Of a stretch of 64,000 nt of DNA, positions 26,860 through 35,212 are shown one piece after another. The notes beneath the pieces were generated by a model, which made no database searches, had not been told where the DNA came from, and saw nothing but the letters and a program-made list of their open reading frames with translations. The stretch spans positions 2,356,001-2,420,000 of the forward strand of contig JAWKZN010000001.1 in the NCBI GenBank assembly GCA_041395945.1. Direction: 5' to 3'. Every line of letters begins with the position of its first letter. Within the stretch, counting starts at the first letter, position 1. Source of the DNA: Pseudomonadales bacterium (GTDB lineage: Bacteria > Pseudomonadota > Gammaproteobacteria > Pseudomonadales > Azotimanducaceae). Both the position numbers and the translations under genes were made by a program.

Positions 26860-27858
26860 TCAATCCTCTGCCAGTCTCACCAGCATTTTTCCGGTGTTCT
26901 GTCCCTGCAGCAGACCGATGAGGGCGGCTGGCGCGTTCTGGATACCTTCCATGATGGTTTCTTCATACTTCATGCGCCCTTCCTTCATCCACTTGCGCAT
27001 ATCCGCCAGAAACTGTTCGCGCATGTGATTGAATTCGTAGACGACAAATCCCTTCATCGTGACCCGGTTGTAGATCATGTTGGAAAGGGTAGTGACACCT
27101 TCGGATCTTGCGCCTTTGTTGTTGTAGGCAGAGATCATCCCGCACACGGGTATGCGGCCCAGAGGCCGCATCTGACCACAGGCCGCATCCAGATGCGCAC
27201 CACCGACGTTTTCGAAATAGACGTCGATACCATCCGGCAGACCGATGTGCAGCTCCCGGGAGATGCTGCTGGTTTTGTAGTTGAAGGCGTGATCGACACC
27301 GAGTTCGTTGCGCAGATACCTGACCTTCTCATCCGATCCGCAGCTACCGGCAACCCGACAGCCATAGATTTTCGCGATCTGGCAGACCACAGAGCCCACG
27401 GCGCCCGCCGCTGCGGAAACGAAGACGTTCTCCCCTTCTTTCAGCTCACCGGTCACCAGCAGCCCGCCATAGGCGGTCAGTCCTGTGCCGCCGAGGATGT
27501 GCAGATGGGTGGAGAGAGCTTCCCCCTGCGGTCTGATGACACTCAGGTCTCGGCCGTCGGAGAGGTGATATTCGCGGAAGCCGGAGCGGTGCAGCACATA
27601 GGCGCCCTGCGGATAGTCGGGAGAAGTACTCTGGATCACCCTGCCGATGGCCCCACCCGGCATGGCTTCATCCAGCTTTGTCTGCCCGTTGGACAGTGCC
27701 GGTCGCATCGCCGGATCCACGGACATGAGGAGATTCTTCACCACAATGTCCGAATCTGCTGGTGCCAGCGGCCGCTCGACGAGTTTGAAGTTCGCTTCCG
27801 CTGGCAGCCCGTCAGGGCGGGAAACCAGGTGAATCTCACGGCTTATCAGTTGACTCAT
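26860..27858 (-). CDS. NADP-dependent MDR oxidoreductase (prostaglandin reductase / CurA type), second copy
   Basis: Zinc-free MDR enzyme of 332 residues, a paralogue of the protein encoded at 6096. Features in order: LLMSVDPAMRPALSNG near the start, GGTGLTAYGGLL, VFVSAAAGAVGSVVCQIA as nucleotide-binding loop, GIDVYFENVGG and VCGMISAYNN. It should reduce alpha,beta-unsaturated aldehydes or ketones with NADPH, which suits a neighbour that conjugates electrophiles: a GST gene starts 75 bases away, divergently. A shared promoter between the two is plausible. Confidence 0.9.
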   Translation of the reverse strand: MSQLISREIHLVSRPDGLPAEANFKLVERPLAPADSDIVVKNLLMSVDPAMRPALSNGQTKLDEAMPGGAIGRVIQSTSPDYPQGAYVLHRSGFREYHLSDGRDLSVIRPQGEALSTHLHILGGTGLTAYGGLLVTGELKEGENVFVSAAAGAVGSVVCQIAKIYGCRVAGSCGSDEKVRYLRNELGVDHAFNYKTSSISRELHIGLPDGIDVYFENVGGAHLDAACGQMRPLGRIPVCGMISAYNNKGARSEGVTTLSNMIYNRVTMKGFVVYEFNHMREQFLADMRKWMKEGRMKYEETIMEGIQNAPAALIGLLQGQNTGKMLVRLAED

Positions 27859-27933
27859 CTCGCTCAGTCCTCGTCCTTAAAAATTCGCGGCATAGTATCA
27901 TGGCGGCCGCACAGCCAATCCGGTACCGATACC

Positions 27934-28536
27934 ATGCATCTCCATACTCAGAGCTCTTCCCCGAACGGCCAGCGGGTCAACGTCTTCATGAAAGAGAAGG
28001 GCATCGATATCCCGAAGACCGAGGTCAATCTCCGCTCTGGGGAAAACCTCAGCGAGGCGTACCGTGCGAAAAATCCATTCGCTCGTGTGCCCGTCCTGGA
28101 ACTCGACGACGGCAGCTATCTCTCGGAGAGTCAGGCCATCTGCCTCTATCTCGAAGGCCTGCACCCGTCGCCCAACCTCTTCGGCGAGTCACCCCGGGAA
28201 AAAGCGATGATCGAGATGTGGTCCCGCAGGGTCGAACTCAACCTGCTGATACCGGTAGCACAGGCCTTCCGCAACATCACCGGTTTTTTCAAAGATCGGG
28301 AAAAGTGTGTGCCAGAGTGGGGAGAAGTCTCAGCAGAAGTGGCCCGGGATGCGGCGGGAGTTTTTGATTCGCATCTGGCAGAACATCAGTACCTGATTGG
28401 ATCACGTTACTGTGTCGCGGACATGACCCTCGCCATCCTGGTGGGTTTCGCAAAAAACGTCGGACAGGACTTTTTCGATCTCAGGCACCTCGCCCGCCAT
28501 CACGCCGAGGTAACCGCCCGGCCATCCTTTAAATGA
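27934..28536 (+). CDS. Glutathione S-transferase family protein
   Basis: GST-fold protein of 200 residues. The N-terminal domain reads SSSPNGQRVNVFMKEKGI, with FARVPVLELDDG (cis-Pro region) and LSESQAICLYLEG; the C-terminal helical domain has the ADMTLAILVGFAK region. A much longer open frame exists upstream, but it is antisense to the MDR gene, so ATG 27934 is the likely start. The stop overlaps the start of the luciferase-like gene by four bases, the first of two such couplings in this trio. Confidence 0.88.
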   Translation: MHLHTQSSSPNGQRVNVFMKEKGIDIPKTEVNLRSGENLSEAYRAKNPFARVPVLELDDGSYLSESQAICLYLEGLHPSPNLFGESPREKAMIEMWSRRVELNLLIPVAQAFRNITGFFKDREKCVPEWGEVSAEVARDAAGVFDSHLAEHQYLIGSRYCVADMTLAILVGFAKNVGQDFFDLRHLARHHAEVTARPSFK

Positions 28537-29597
28537 GTGTCGACACGCATCAGTCTCCACCCGGACTGCCACCGTTCAGCGTGCTGGACCTTGCACCCAT
28601 CGCCCAGGGCAGCACAGCCACCCGCGCACTGCAGAACAGCCGCGATCTGGCAAAACACTGCGAAGCATGGGGGTACGAACGCTTCTGGCTGGCCGAGCAT
28701 CACAACATGCCTGGCATCGCCAGTTCCGCCACTGCGGTCGCAATCGGTTACGTCGCGGAGGGCACCTCCTCCATCCGGGTAGGTGCCGGGGGCATCATGC
28801 TCCCGAATCACGCACCGCTGATCATCGCCGAACAGTTCGGTACCCTGGCGGCCCTCTATCCAGGGCGCATCGATCTCGGCATCGGCCGGGCGCCCGGTAC
28901 AGATCAGGTCACCGCGCACGCGCTGCGGAGAAATCTGCAGGGCAACATCGACGACTTCCCGCGGGATGTGATGGAACTGCTGGCCTTTCTCGGCCAGCCC
29001 CAGCAGGGCCAGCGGGTGCATGCCGTACCCGGCGAGGGATCGGAAGTCCCTGTCTGGATTCTCGGGTCAAGTCTGTATGGGGCTCAACTTGCCGCCGCCC
29101 TGGGCCTGCCCTACGCATTCGCCTCCCACTTCGCACCCGCCGCCATGATGCAGGCTATCGAAATCTACCGGGAGAGCTTCAAATCTTCGGAGTATCTGAC
29201 GAAGCCCTACGTAATGCTGGGCTTCAATGTCTGCGCTGCAGAAACCGACGAGGAGGCCCGCTTCCTGCGCAGCTCCTCCCTGCAGGCAGTGTTGCGTTTG
29301 CGGCGGGGTACACCGGGTCAGCTGCCACCACCGGTCCGGGACTTCGAAGAATCATTGACGAGTGAAGATCAGCTGCTGCTGTCTCAGTACTCATCCACCT
29401 CTGCGGTGGGTACGCCGGAAAAAGTACTCTCGGAAATGACCGCCTTCTGCACACAGACCGGCTGCGATGAGCTCATTGTTGCAAGCCAGATCTTCGACCA
29501 TGAGAAGCGCCTGCGATCTTTCGAGATCGTATCGGAGCTGCACAGCGGGATGACAGGCTCCAACCAGTCAGCATCCCGGGTTACCAATCGCCTGTGA
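28533..29597 (+). CDS. LLM-class flavin-dependent oxidoreductase (luciferase-like)
   Basis: Bacterial luciferase-like monooxygenase or reductase of 354 residues that would use FMN or F420. Its N-terminal region FSVLDLAPIAQG, ERFWLAEHHNMPG, IRVGAGGIMLPNHAPL and LGIGRAPGT mark the MsnO8-like branch. The ATG overlaps the preceding GST stop, and its own stop overlaps the GTG of the methyltransferase gene. All three would be translated together, so the protein may work on the product of a glutathione conjugation step; that is inference. Confidence 0.9.
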   Translation: MSVDTHQSPPGLPPFSVLDLAPIAQGSTATRALQNSRDLAKHCEAWGYERFWLAEHHNMPGIASSATAVAIGYVAEGTSSIRVGAGGIMLPNHAPLIIAEQFGTLAALYPGRIDLGIGRAPGTDQVTAHALRRNLQGNIDDFPRDVMELLAFLGQPQQGQRVHAVPGEGSEVPVWILGSSLYGAQLAAALGLPYAFASHFAPAAMMQAIEIYRESFKSSEYLTKPYVMLGFNVCAAETDEEARFLRSSSLQAVLRLRRGTPGQLPPPVRDFEESLTSEDQLLLSQYSSTSAVGTPEKVLSEMTAFCTQTGCDELIVASQIFDHEKRLRSFEIVSELHSGMTGSNQSASRVTNRL

Positions 29598-30220
29598 CCG
29601 GGTCACATTCGGAATCCGGGATCCCTGCGCACTTCTTCAGTCGCGCAGACGAGTCGCCTGACGAGAATTTCTACGCAGCGCCACGCTTCGTCACACACAT
29701 CGATGAGGCGACGATCACATCCCTCACCCGTTTCTACAGGGAGTTTCTTCCCGATGGTGCGCGTGTCCTGGATCTGATGTCTTCGTGGATTTCACATCTG
29801 CCCCCGGAAAAGCAGTTCAGCAGAGTCAGCGGTCTCGGAATGAATGCTCAGGAGCTCGCTGCGAATCCGAGGCTGGATGACTACTGTGTGCACAATCTGA
29901 ACCGGGATCCTGATCTGCCCTACCCACCCGGCGAGTTCGACCGCGTGCTGATCGCCGTATCGGTGCAGTATCTGATTCGACCCATCGAGGTCATGACTTC
30001 AATCCATGAAACCCTCTCCGATGCGGGTGCAGTGTGCATCGCAATGTCACACCGGCTGTTTCCGACCAAGGCTGTTGCTGCGTTTCAGAGTATCAGTGCG
30101 GAAGATCGCGTGCGTCTGGTCAGCCACTACCTGGAGGCAGCCGGTTTCAGTGAGATCGCCTGCCACGATCGCTCCCCGCCGCACGCGGATCCCCTGTGGC
30201 TGGTGGTCGGCTGGTGCTGA
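29594..30220 (+). CDS. SAM-dependent methyltransferase-like protein
   Basis: Small class I methyltransferase-like protein of 208 residues. The SAM-binding motif I appears as RVLDLMSSWISHLP, without the usual GxGxG, while later motifs look normal (EFDRVLIAVSVQYL, IHETLSDAGAVCIAMSHR). The GTG start overlaps the stop of the luciferase-like gene, and a few residues at the end carry a PPHADPLWLVVG segment. Loss of the glycine loop could mean altered cofactor binding. It is last in the GST/LLM/methyltransferase unit and is convergent with AtuA. Confidence 0.8.
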   Translation: MTGSHSESGIPAHFFSRADESPDENFYAAPRFVTHIDEATITSLTRFYREFLPDGARVLDLMSSWISHLPPEKQFSRVSGLGMNAQELAANPRLDDYCVHNLNRDPDLPYPPGEFDRVLIAVSVQYLIRPIEVMTSIHETLSDAGAVCIAMSHRLFPTKAVAAFQSISAEDRVRLVSHYLEAAGFSEIACHDRSPPHADPLWLVVGWC

Positions 30221-30246
30221 GGCGTTGATACCTGCCCGGAAGCCCC

Positions 30247-32025
30247 CTATAGCCCCACTTCCGCAGCCAGCTCAGCAGGCACATCGACGATTCGAGAGCG
30301 CAGATACTCGCCCATCGACTTCGCCTGCCCGTCCAGGCGATTGTTGGCGGAAACACCGTCGCCGAGTATTCCGTGGATGTAGAAGTTCAGCGCCTTCAGG
30401 TTCGGCATTTCATAACGGTCTATTTCGTATTGTGCGACATCCGGCATCAGCGCTTTCAGTTTTTCGACAGTCAGAAATTCCGCCAGAAACGCGTAGGCGG
30501 TATCGGTCTTACCCCATATGCCGACATTCGCGCAGCCGCCTTTGTCTCCGGAGCGGGTACCGTACAGACGCCCCAGCGGGATCTTCTTAAGCGCACCTTT
30601 GGGAATCGCAGGCAGAGTTACCGGCGTCTGCTGATAATAGATCTCATCAAGACCCAGCTGACTGGTCGGCACCACGTCCACCACCCTGCCACCCACGTGC
30701 ACCCGTTCGACTATGTGTCTGCTGTCTACCAGCGCCGGCCAGTAGGCGATCACCGGACCCCCCGCAGTGCCACCACGCCCGCTGAAGCCGGGATAGTTGG
30801 CAAGGGCGAGTTCAATGTGCCTGGCCGAAAACAGACGCCCTACTTTGTTCGGATCCTTTGAATGAACGTGTATTCGCAGACTGGCCTGGGCCTCCTCGTT
30901 CTGCACTGCGTTCGGGTTGTCTGTACGGATCAGCTGGGTTTCCACTTTATCGAACTGTTCCCGCCCGCCCAGGGAATGGAAGAAGGTATCCATGAATACC
31001 TCTGCCTTCTCTTCAATATCCAGGCCGGTAAGCAGGATCTCGATGCCCGTTTTGAAGCCGTCTGACGTGTTGATACACACTTTGTGGGTCGGCGGTGGAT
31101 TCGAACCGCGCACACCACTGACACGCACCCGGTCCTCTCCAACCTGCTCAACGGACAGCGAGTCGAAATGCGCAATCACATCCGGGTTCAGGTAGGCGGG
31201 AGTGGAAATCTCGTACAGCAGTTGTGCCGTTACCGTGCCAACCGACACGAGCCCGCCGGTACCAGGATGCTTGGTAATGGTGAAGCTGCCATCCGCTTCG
31301 ATCTCTGCGATGGGATAGCCTACGTTGCGGAAGCTGGGTACTTCCTGGAAGAAGGAATAGTTCCCGCCACAGGCCTGACAGCCGCACTCGATAATGTGGC
31401 CCGCGGTAAGCGCACCAGCCAGGGCATCGAAGTCATCCCGGGCCCAGTTGAACTTCCAGGCTGCAGGACCGATCACTACCGCCGCGTCCGTTACCCGCGG
31501 ACAGATCACGATGTCGGCGCCCTGGTCGAGGGCCTCTTTGATTCCCCAGGCACCGAGATAGGCATTGGCGGTGAGGACTGAGTTGCCGGATCCACTCAGC
31601 GGGATACCCTTATCCATATTCAGAAAAGCTTCGCCCTGGGTCTGCAGGTCCTGTATCCGGTCAACGAGATCGTCGCCGTCGATATAAGCGACGGTTGCTG
31701 TGATGCCCAGTTCATCCAGGATCGCCTGCACGTCTTCTGCCATGCCCGCGGGGTTCAAACCTCCCGCGTTGGAGACGATCTTGATGCCCTTCTGCATACA
31801 GGGTCCGATGACTTCCCGGACCTGCTTGAGGAAGGTGCCGACGTATCCGGCACTGCCGCCACGCTGCTGTTTCTGATTGTAGAGAATCGCCATGGTCAAC
31901 TCGGCGAGGTAGTCGCCGGTGAGTACATCGATCGGGCCGCCTTCCACCATTTCCCGGGCGGCGGACAGTTTGTCACCATAGAAACCGCTGCAGTTCGCAA
32001 CGCGCAACACTTCACCCTCAGCCAC
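30247..32025 (-). CDS. AtuA family (DUF1446) protein, acyclic terpene utilisation type
   Basis: Protein of 592 residues with the AtuA domain: CSGFYGDKLSAAREMVEGG, DVLTGDYLAELTMAIL, KIVSNAGGLNPAGMAEDV and ADIVICPRVTDAAVVIGPA. A C-terminal AtuA-like ferredoxin-fold region starts near RSGDKGGCANVGIWGKTD. In Pseudomonas the family is required for citronellol and geraniol breakdown, but its reaction is not established. GTG 32025 follows GGAAGG and is preferred to a TTG 63 bases upstream. It lacks the usual atuC/atuF carboxylase neighbours, so a role in terpene breakdown is not certain. Confidence 0.9.
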   Translation of the reverse strand: MAEGEVLRVANCSGFYGDKLSAAREMVEGGPIDVLTGDYLAELTMAILYNQKQQRGGSAGYVGTFLKQVREVIGPCMQKGIKIVSNAGGLNPAGMAEDVQAILDELGITATVAYIDGDDLVDRIQDLQTQGEAFLNMDKGIPLSGSGNSVLTANAYLGAWGIKEALDQGADIVICPRVTDAAVVIGPAAWKFNWARDDFDALAGALTAGHIIECGCQACGGNYSFFQEVPSFRNVGYPIAEIEADGSFTITKHPGTGGLVSVGTVTAQLLYEISTPAYLNPDVIAHFDSLSVEQVGEDRVRVSGVRGSNPPPTHKVCINTSDGFKTGIEILLTGLDIEEKAEVFMDTFFHSLGGREQFDKVETQLIRTDNPNAVQNEEAQASLRIHVHSKDPNKVGRLFSARHIELALANYPGFSGRGGTAGGPVIAYWPALVDSRHIVERVHVGGRVVDVVPTSQLGLDEIYYQQTPVTLPAIPKGALKKIPLGRLYGTRSGDKGGCANVGIWGKTDTAYAFLAEFLTVEKLKALMPDVAQYEIDRYEMPNLKALNFYIHGILGDGVSANNRLDGQAKSMGEYLRSRIVDVPAELAAEVGL

Positions 32026-32221
32026 TTCGCACCTTCCGATTTTCTCCGTACCGGCGAGCAGCCTACTCAACCCCCCGCTGCAGAACAACCGGGCCGGGAA
32101 CGCCAGTGATCCACAGGGGCCTGCCCGTTGTACAGGCCTGCTTCGGGGCTGATGCGCAATCTGTCCCCGCTCTTACCCTCGATTGAGGTAATCTGCCTCA
32201 CCCCGAAACCAAGGAATACAG

Positions 32222-32602
32222 ATGTTCAGTCATATCATGGTCGGCGCCAATGACGTCGAGAAATCCAGGAAGTTCTACGATGCGACGCTCGGCGCGCTCG
32301 GTATCAAACCGGGGGTCATGGATCCGAAAGGTCGCTGTTTCTACCGCACACCTGCGGGTGTTTTCGCGATCACCCCGCCCATCGACGGCAAGCCGGCCAC
32401 CCATGGCAACGGCAGCACCATCGGTTTCACTGCGCAGGACCCGGCACAGGCAGACGCCTGGCACGCGGCAGGCATCGCCAATGGTGGCACGACCTGTGAA
32501 GATCCGCCCGGGGTACGGGATGGCGGAGCCGCAAAACTCTACCTGGCATACCTGAGAGATCCTTCGGGTAACAAACTCTGCGCGCTGCACAGAATGAGCT
32601 GA
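32222..32602 (+). CDS. VOC family (glyoxalase/bleomycin-resistance) protein
   Basis: Protein of 126 residues with the VOC fold: HIMVGANDVEKSRKFYDATL at the N-terminus and LAYLRDPSGNKLCAL at the C-terminus, forming paired beta-alpha-beta modules. Members bind a metal and act as glyoxalases, isomerases, dioxygenases or resistance proteins. An AAGGA precedes ATG 32222. It lies 61 bases upstream of an exported GST gene, a pairing that could serve detoxification. Confidence 0.87.
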   Translation: MFSHIMVGANDVEKSRKFYDATLGALGIKPGVMDPKGRCFYRTPAGVFAITPPIDGKPATHGNGSTIGFTAQDPAQADAWHAAGIANGGTTCEDPPGVRDGGAAKLYLAYLRDPSGNKLCALHRMS

Positions 32603-32663
32603 TTCTCCGCGCAGCCTCCTGCCCTGCAGCAAAGCGGGGCTTCCAGCAATTCGGAAAACACTT

Positions 32664-33434
32664 ATGAAAGGCTTCCTCAAGCTTCCGCTGCTCGTCACGC
32701 TTGCCTGGATGATGCAGCTGCCGGACCAGGCATCTGCCACACCCGCACAAGCCGTTGTCGACTTACCCGACATCACCATTTACCACCTCGAGGGCCGTCG
32801 CTCCGAACGGATCGTCTGGCTGATGGAGGAATTGAACCTCCCCTACAAGCTCATCTACGAACGCGGCGATCTGGCCGCCTCCATGGCCAGGATCAGGGAG
32901 ATCAGTCCGGATGTACCGATGGCGCCCACTGTGGTGATCGGTGATCAGATCCTGGTCGAATCCGGCGCGATCATAGAGGTCATTCTCAACCGCTATGCAC
33001 CGGGTCAGCTTCAGCCGCCGGTCGACACGGCCGACTATGCGAATCATCTGATATGGATGCACTACGCGGAAGGCAGCCTGGCTGCACGCCTGTTTTCCGA
33101 CTACCGGGCATGGCTGAAAGAGCCGCCCACTGTTCGTTCACGCATGGTGGATTCGGAAGCCACAGTACAGTACGCGGAAAACTACCTCGGCAGGCATCCC
33201 TGGTTCGGTGGCGCGGAATTCACCGGCGCCGACATCATGATGATGTTCCCGCTCAATGTTGCTACTGGACTGAACCTTGTCGACGAGGCGCAATTTCCCA
33301 ACGTCGCGGCGTGGAAAAAAAGGGCCGAAGCGCGCCCCGCCTATCAGCGGATGCTGAACGCCGCACGACCGGATGGCATGATCGGGAATCTGCCGCGTCT
33401 GCCGAAACACGCACCGTCAGGCCCTCGTGGCTGA
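32664..33434 (+). CDS. GST-fold protein with export signal
   Basis: GST-like protein of 256 residues. Unlike the other two, it begins with a signal peptide: basic start, hydrophobic LPLLVTLAWMM, and an A-S-A cleavage site at about residue 25. A GST domain follows: ITIYHLEGRRSERIVWLMEE, VPMAPTVVIGDQILVESGAI, and in the helical half FTGADIMMMFPLNVAT. Exported GSTs are rare because the periplasm holds little glutathione, so the domain may be used for binding or for a different thiol. The start at 32664 has a weak ribosome binding site (GGAAAA). Confidence 0.82.
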   Translation: MKGFLKLPLLVTLAWMMQLPDQASATPAQAVVDLPDITIYHLEGRRSERIVWLMEELNLPYKLIYERGDLAASMARIREISPDVPMAPTVVIGDQILVESGAIIEVILNRYAPGQLQPPVDTADYANHLIWMHYAEGSLAARLFSDYRAWLKEPPTVRSRMVDSEATVQYAENYLGRHPWFGGAEFTGADIMMMFPLNVATGLNLVDEAQFPNVAAWKKRAEARPAYQRMLNAARPDGMIGNLPRLPKHAPSGPRG

Positions 33435-33478
33435 CCGGGCACCAGGGAAGTGACCGCAGAGACTACAGAGTTCGTATT

Positions 33479-35155
33479 CTACCGCTGCGTCACTTCCCAT
33501 CTCTGGGCCTGATAGTACGGCTGCACTTCTGCCCGCAGCGTTGCACCAGTGATTTCTGCGGCAACCTTCTCGGCCAGCATGATGGCAGGTGCATTGAGGT
33601 TACCGTTGGTAATCATCGGGAAGACAGATGCATCAACCACGCGCAGGCTGCGAATGTTGTGTATGCGACCCTGCGGATCGACCACTGCCTCTGCGCCGCT
33701 TCCCATCCGACAGCTACCGCAGGGATGATAAGCGCTCTGGGCAGTGCGGCGGATCCAGGCATCGATTTCCGAAACGCTGGAAACCTCCGCACCCGGCTGC
33801 AGTTCCCTGCCACCGAACCGCGCAAAGCTCGCCTGGGAAAGAATTTCACGCGCCAGGTGGATACAGCGTCGAAAGGCCGCTACGTCTCTTGCATCACTCA
33901 GATAATTGAAGCTGACGTTCGGATGCGGCCCGGGGACAGCTGAAGTGATCGCCACACGACCTCTGCTTTCCGGAAGCATGGGGCCGACATGAAGCTGGTA
34001 GCCGGGAATCGCCGAGAGTTTCGAGCCATCGTAATTCATGGCTGCCGGCAGAAAGTGAAACTGCACATCCGGCCATTCGATCCCTGCCGCACTGCGGATA
34101 AAACCGCCGGCCTCGAAATGACTGGTCGCACCGGGACCGCTGCGACTGGCCAGCCATCGCAGGCCGATCAGAGATTTCCGCAGCGGGTTGAGCGAGCGAT
34201 TCAGAGACAGGGAGGCGGGACACGCCTGCTGGATGTAAACCTCGAGATGGTCCATGAGATTGGCACCAACCGGCAGATTCTCCTGCACCCGGATGCCGTG
34301 ACGCGTCAGCAGCTCACCCGGACCCACTCCGGAACGCTGCAGAATGCAGGGTGATTCGATTGCACCGGCACAGAGGACGATTTCACGACGAATCACCGTT
34401 TTCCGACGTTGACCCTTCTTCCACCAGACAAGGTATCGGGCCTGGTGATCAGTTATCTCCACCCGGTCCGCCATCGCACCGGTCTCCACCCGCAGGTTCG
34501 GACGCCGCATCACAGGCCACAGATAGGCCTTTGCGGCACTCTGCCGGACACCACCGGCCACCGTCATGGGCAAACGGCCGAAGCCTTCCTGCCGGTAGCC
34601 ATTGAGGTCATCACTGCGGGAATATCCCGCTTCAACGCAGGCTTCCAGGAACATGCCATACAGAGGATTGGCAAGTGCGCCACTCATTGTCGCCAGGGGT
34701 CCGGTATGGCCGCGGTACCCGGGATCAGCGGATGCATCCAGACAGCGTTCCGCGCGTTTGAAATAGGGCAGCACTCCGGCATAGGACCAGTCATGGTCCC
34801 CGGGGCCGAGCAGACTGTTCCAGCGCTCAAAGTCAAGCGGATGGCCCCGCACATAAACCATGCCGTTGATTGCAGAGGAGCCGCCCAGACCACGACCCCT
34901 GGGACAATCGATGCTTCGCCCATCAAGACCAGGATCCGCCTGCGCTTTGTAGCCCCAGTTGAAGCGGGGGCGATTCATCACGATGCTGAATCCTGCAGGC
35001 ATATCGATGAAGATACTGCGGTTGCGGCCTCCTGCTTCGAGCAACAGCACACGAGTATCAGGATCCGCGCTCAGCCGGTTCGCCATGACGCATCCCGCCG
35101 ATCCGGCACCGACAATCACATAGTCATACTCTTCGAGCGCATCGCGTCGCTTCAT
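33479..35155 (-). CDS. GMC family FAD-dependent oxidoreductase (choline dehydrogenase-like)
   Basis: Flavoprotein of 558 residues. The FAD site DYVIVGAGSAGCVMANRL lies at the N-terminus, the GMC signature GRGLGGSSAINGMVYVRGH near residue 85, and the catalytic His in SAYHPCGSCRMG with the NLNAPAIMLAEKVA block at the end. GMC enzymes oxidise alcohols; this group includes choline dehydrogenase and alkanol dehydrogenases. ATG 35155 is chosen over an upstream GTG at 35161; ribosome binding signals are poor at both. It is divergent from a BCCT carrier, which would fit choline or a related alcohol as substrate. Confidence 0.9.
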   Translation of the reverse strand: MKRRDALEEYDYVIVGAGSAGCVMANRLSADPDTRVLLLEAGGRNRSIFIDMPAGFSIVMNRPRFNWGYKAQADPGLDGRSIDCPRGRGLGGSSAINGMVYVRGHPLDFERWNSLLGPGDHDWSYAGVLPYFKRAERCLDASADPGYRGHTGPLATMSGALANPLYGMFLEACVEAGYSRSDDLNGYRQEGFGRLPMTVAGGVRQSAAKAYLWPVMRRPNLRVETGAMADRVEITDHQARYLVWWKKGQRRKTVIRREIVLCAGAIESPCILQRSGVGPGELLTRHGIRVQENLPVGANLMDHLEVYIQQACPASLSLNRSLNPLRKSLIGLRWLASRSGPGATSHFEAGGFIRSAAGIEWPDVQFHFLPAAMNYDGSKLSAIPGYQLHVGPMLPESRGRVAITSAVPGPHPNVSFNYLSDARDVAAFRRCIHLAREILSQASFARFGGRELQPGAEVSSVSEIDAWIRRTAQSAYHPCGSCRMGSGAEAVVDPQGRIHNIRSLRVVDASVFPMITNGNLNAPAIMLAEKVAAEITGATLRAEVQPYYQAQRWEVTQR

Positions 35156-35159
35156 TAGC

Positions 35160-35179
35160 ACAGCACTGGCAGGTGCTGT
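35160..35179. promoter_or_regulatory. Perfect dyad in the GMC/BCCT divergent promoter region
   Basis: ACAGCAC and GTGCTGT face each other across a 6-base spacer, in the 57-base gap between the GMC oxidoreductase and the BCCT carrier. The size and location suit a repressor operator controlling both genes. No regulator gene lies nearby. Confidence 0.5.
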
Positions 35180-35212
35180 AAGGTCCCCCGCTGACTGCCA
35201 AGTTCAGAATCC

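Noticed and set aside
27025..27933. Long N-terminal extension of the GST frame
   Set aside because: It lies opposite the MDR reductase gene; the GST fold starts at ATG 27934.
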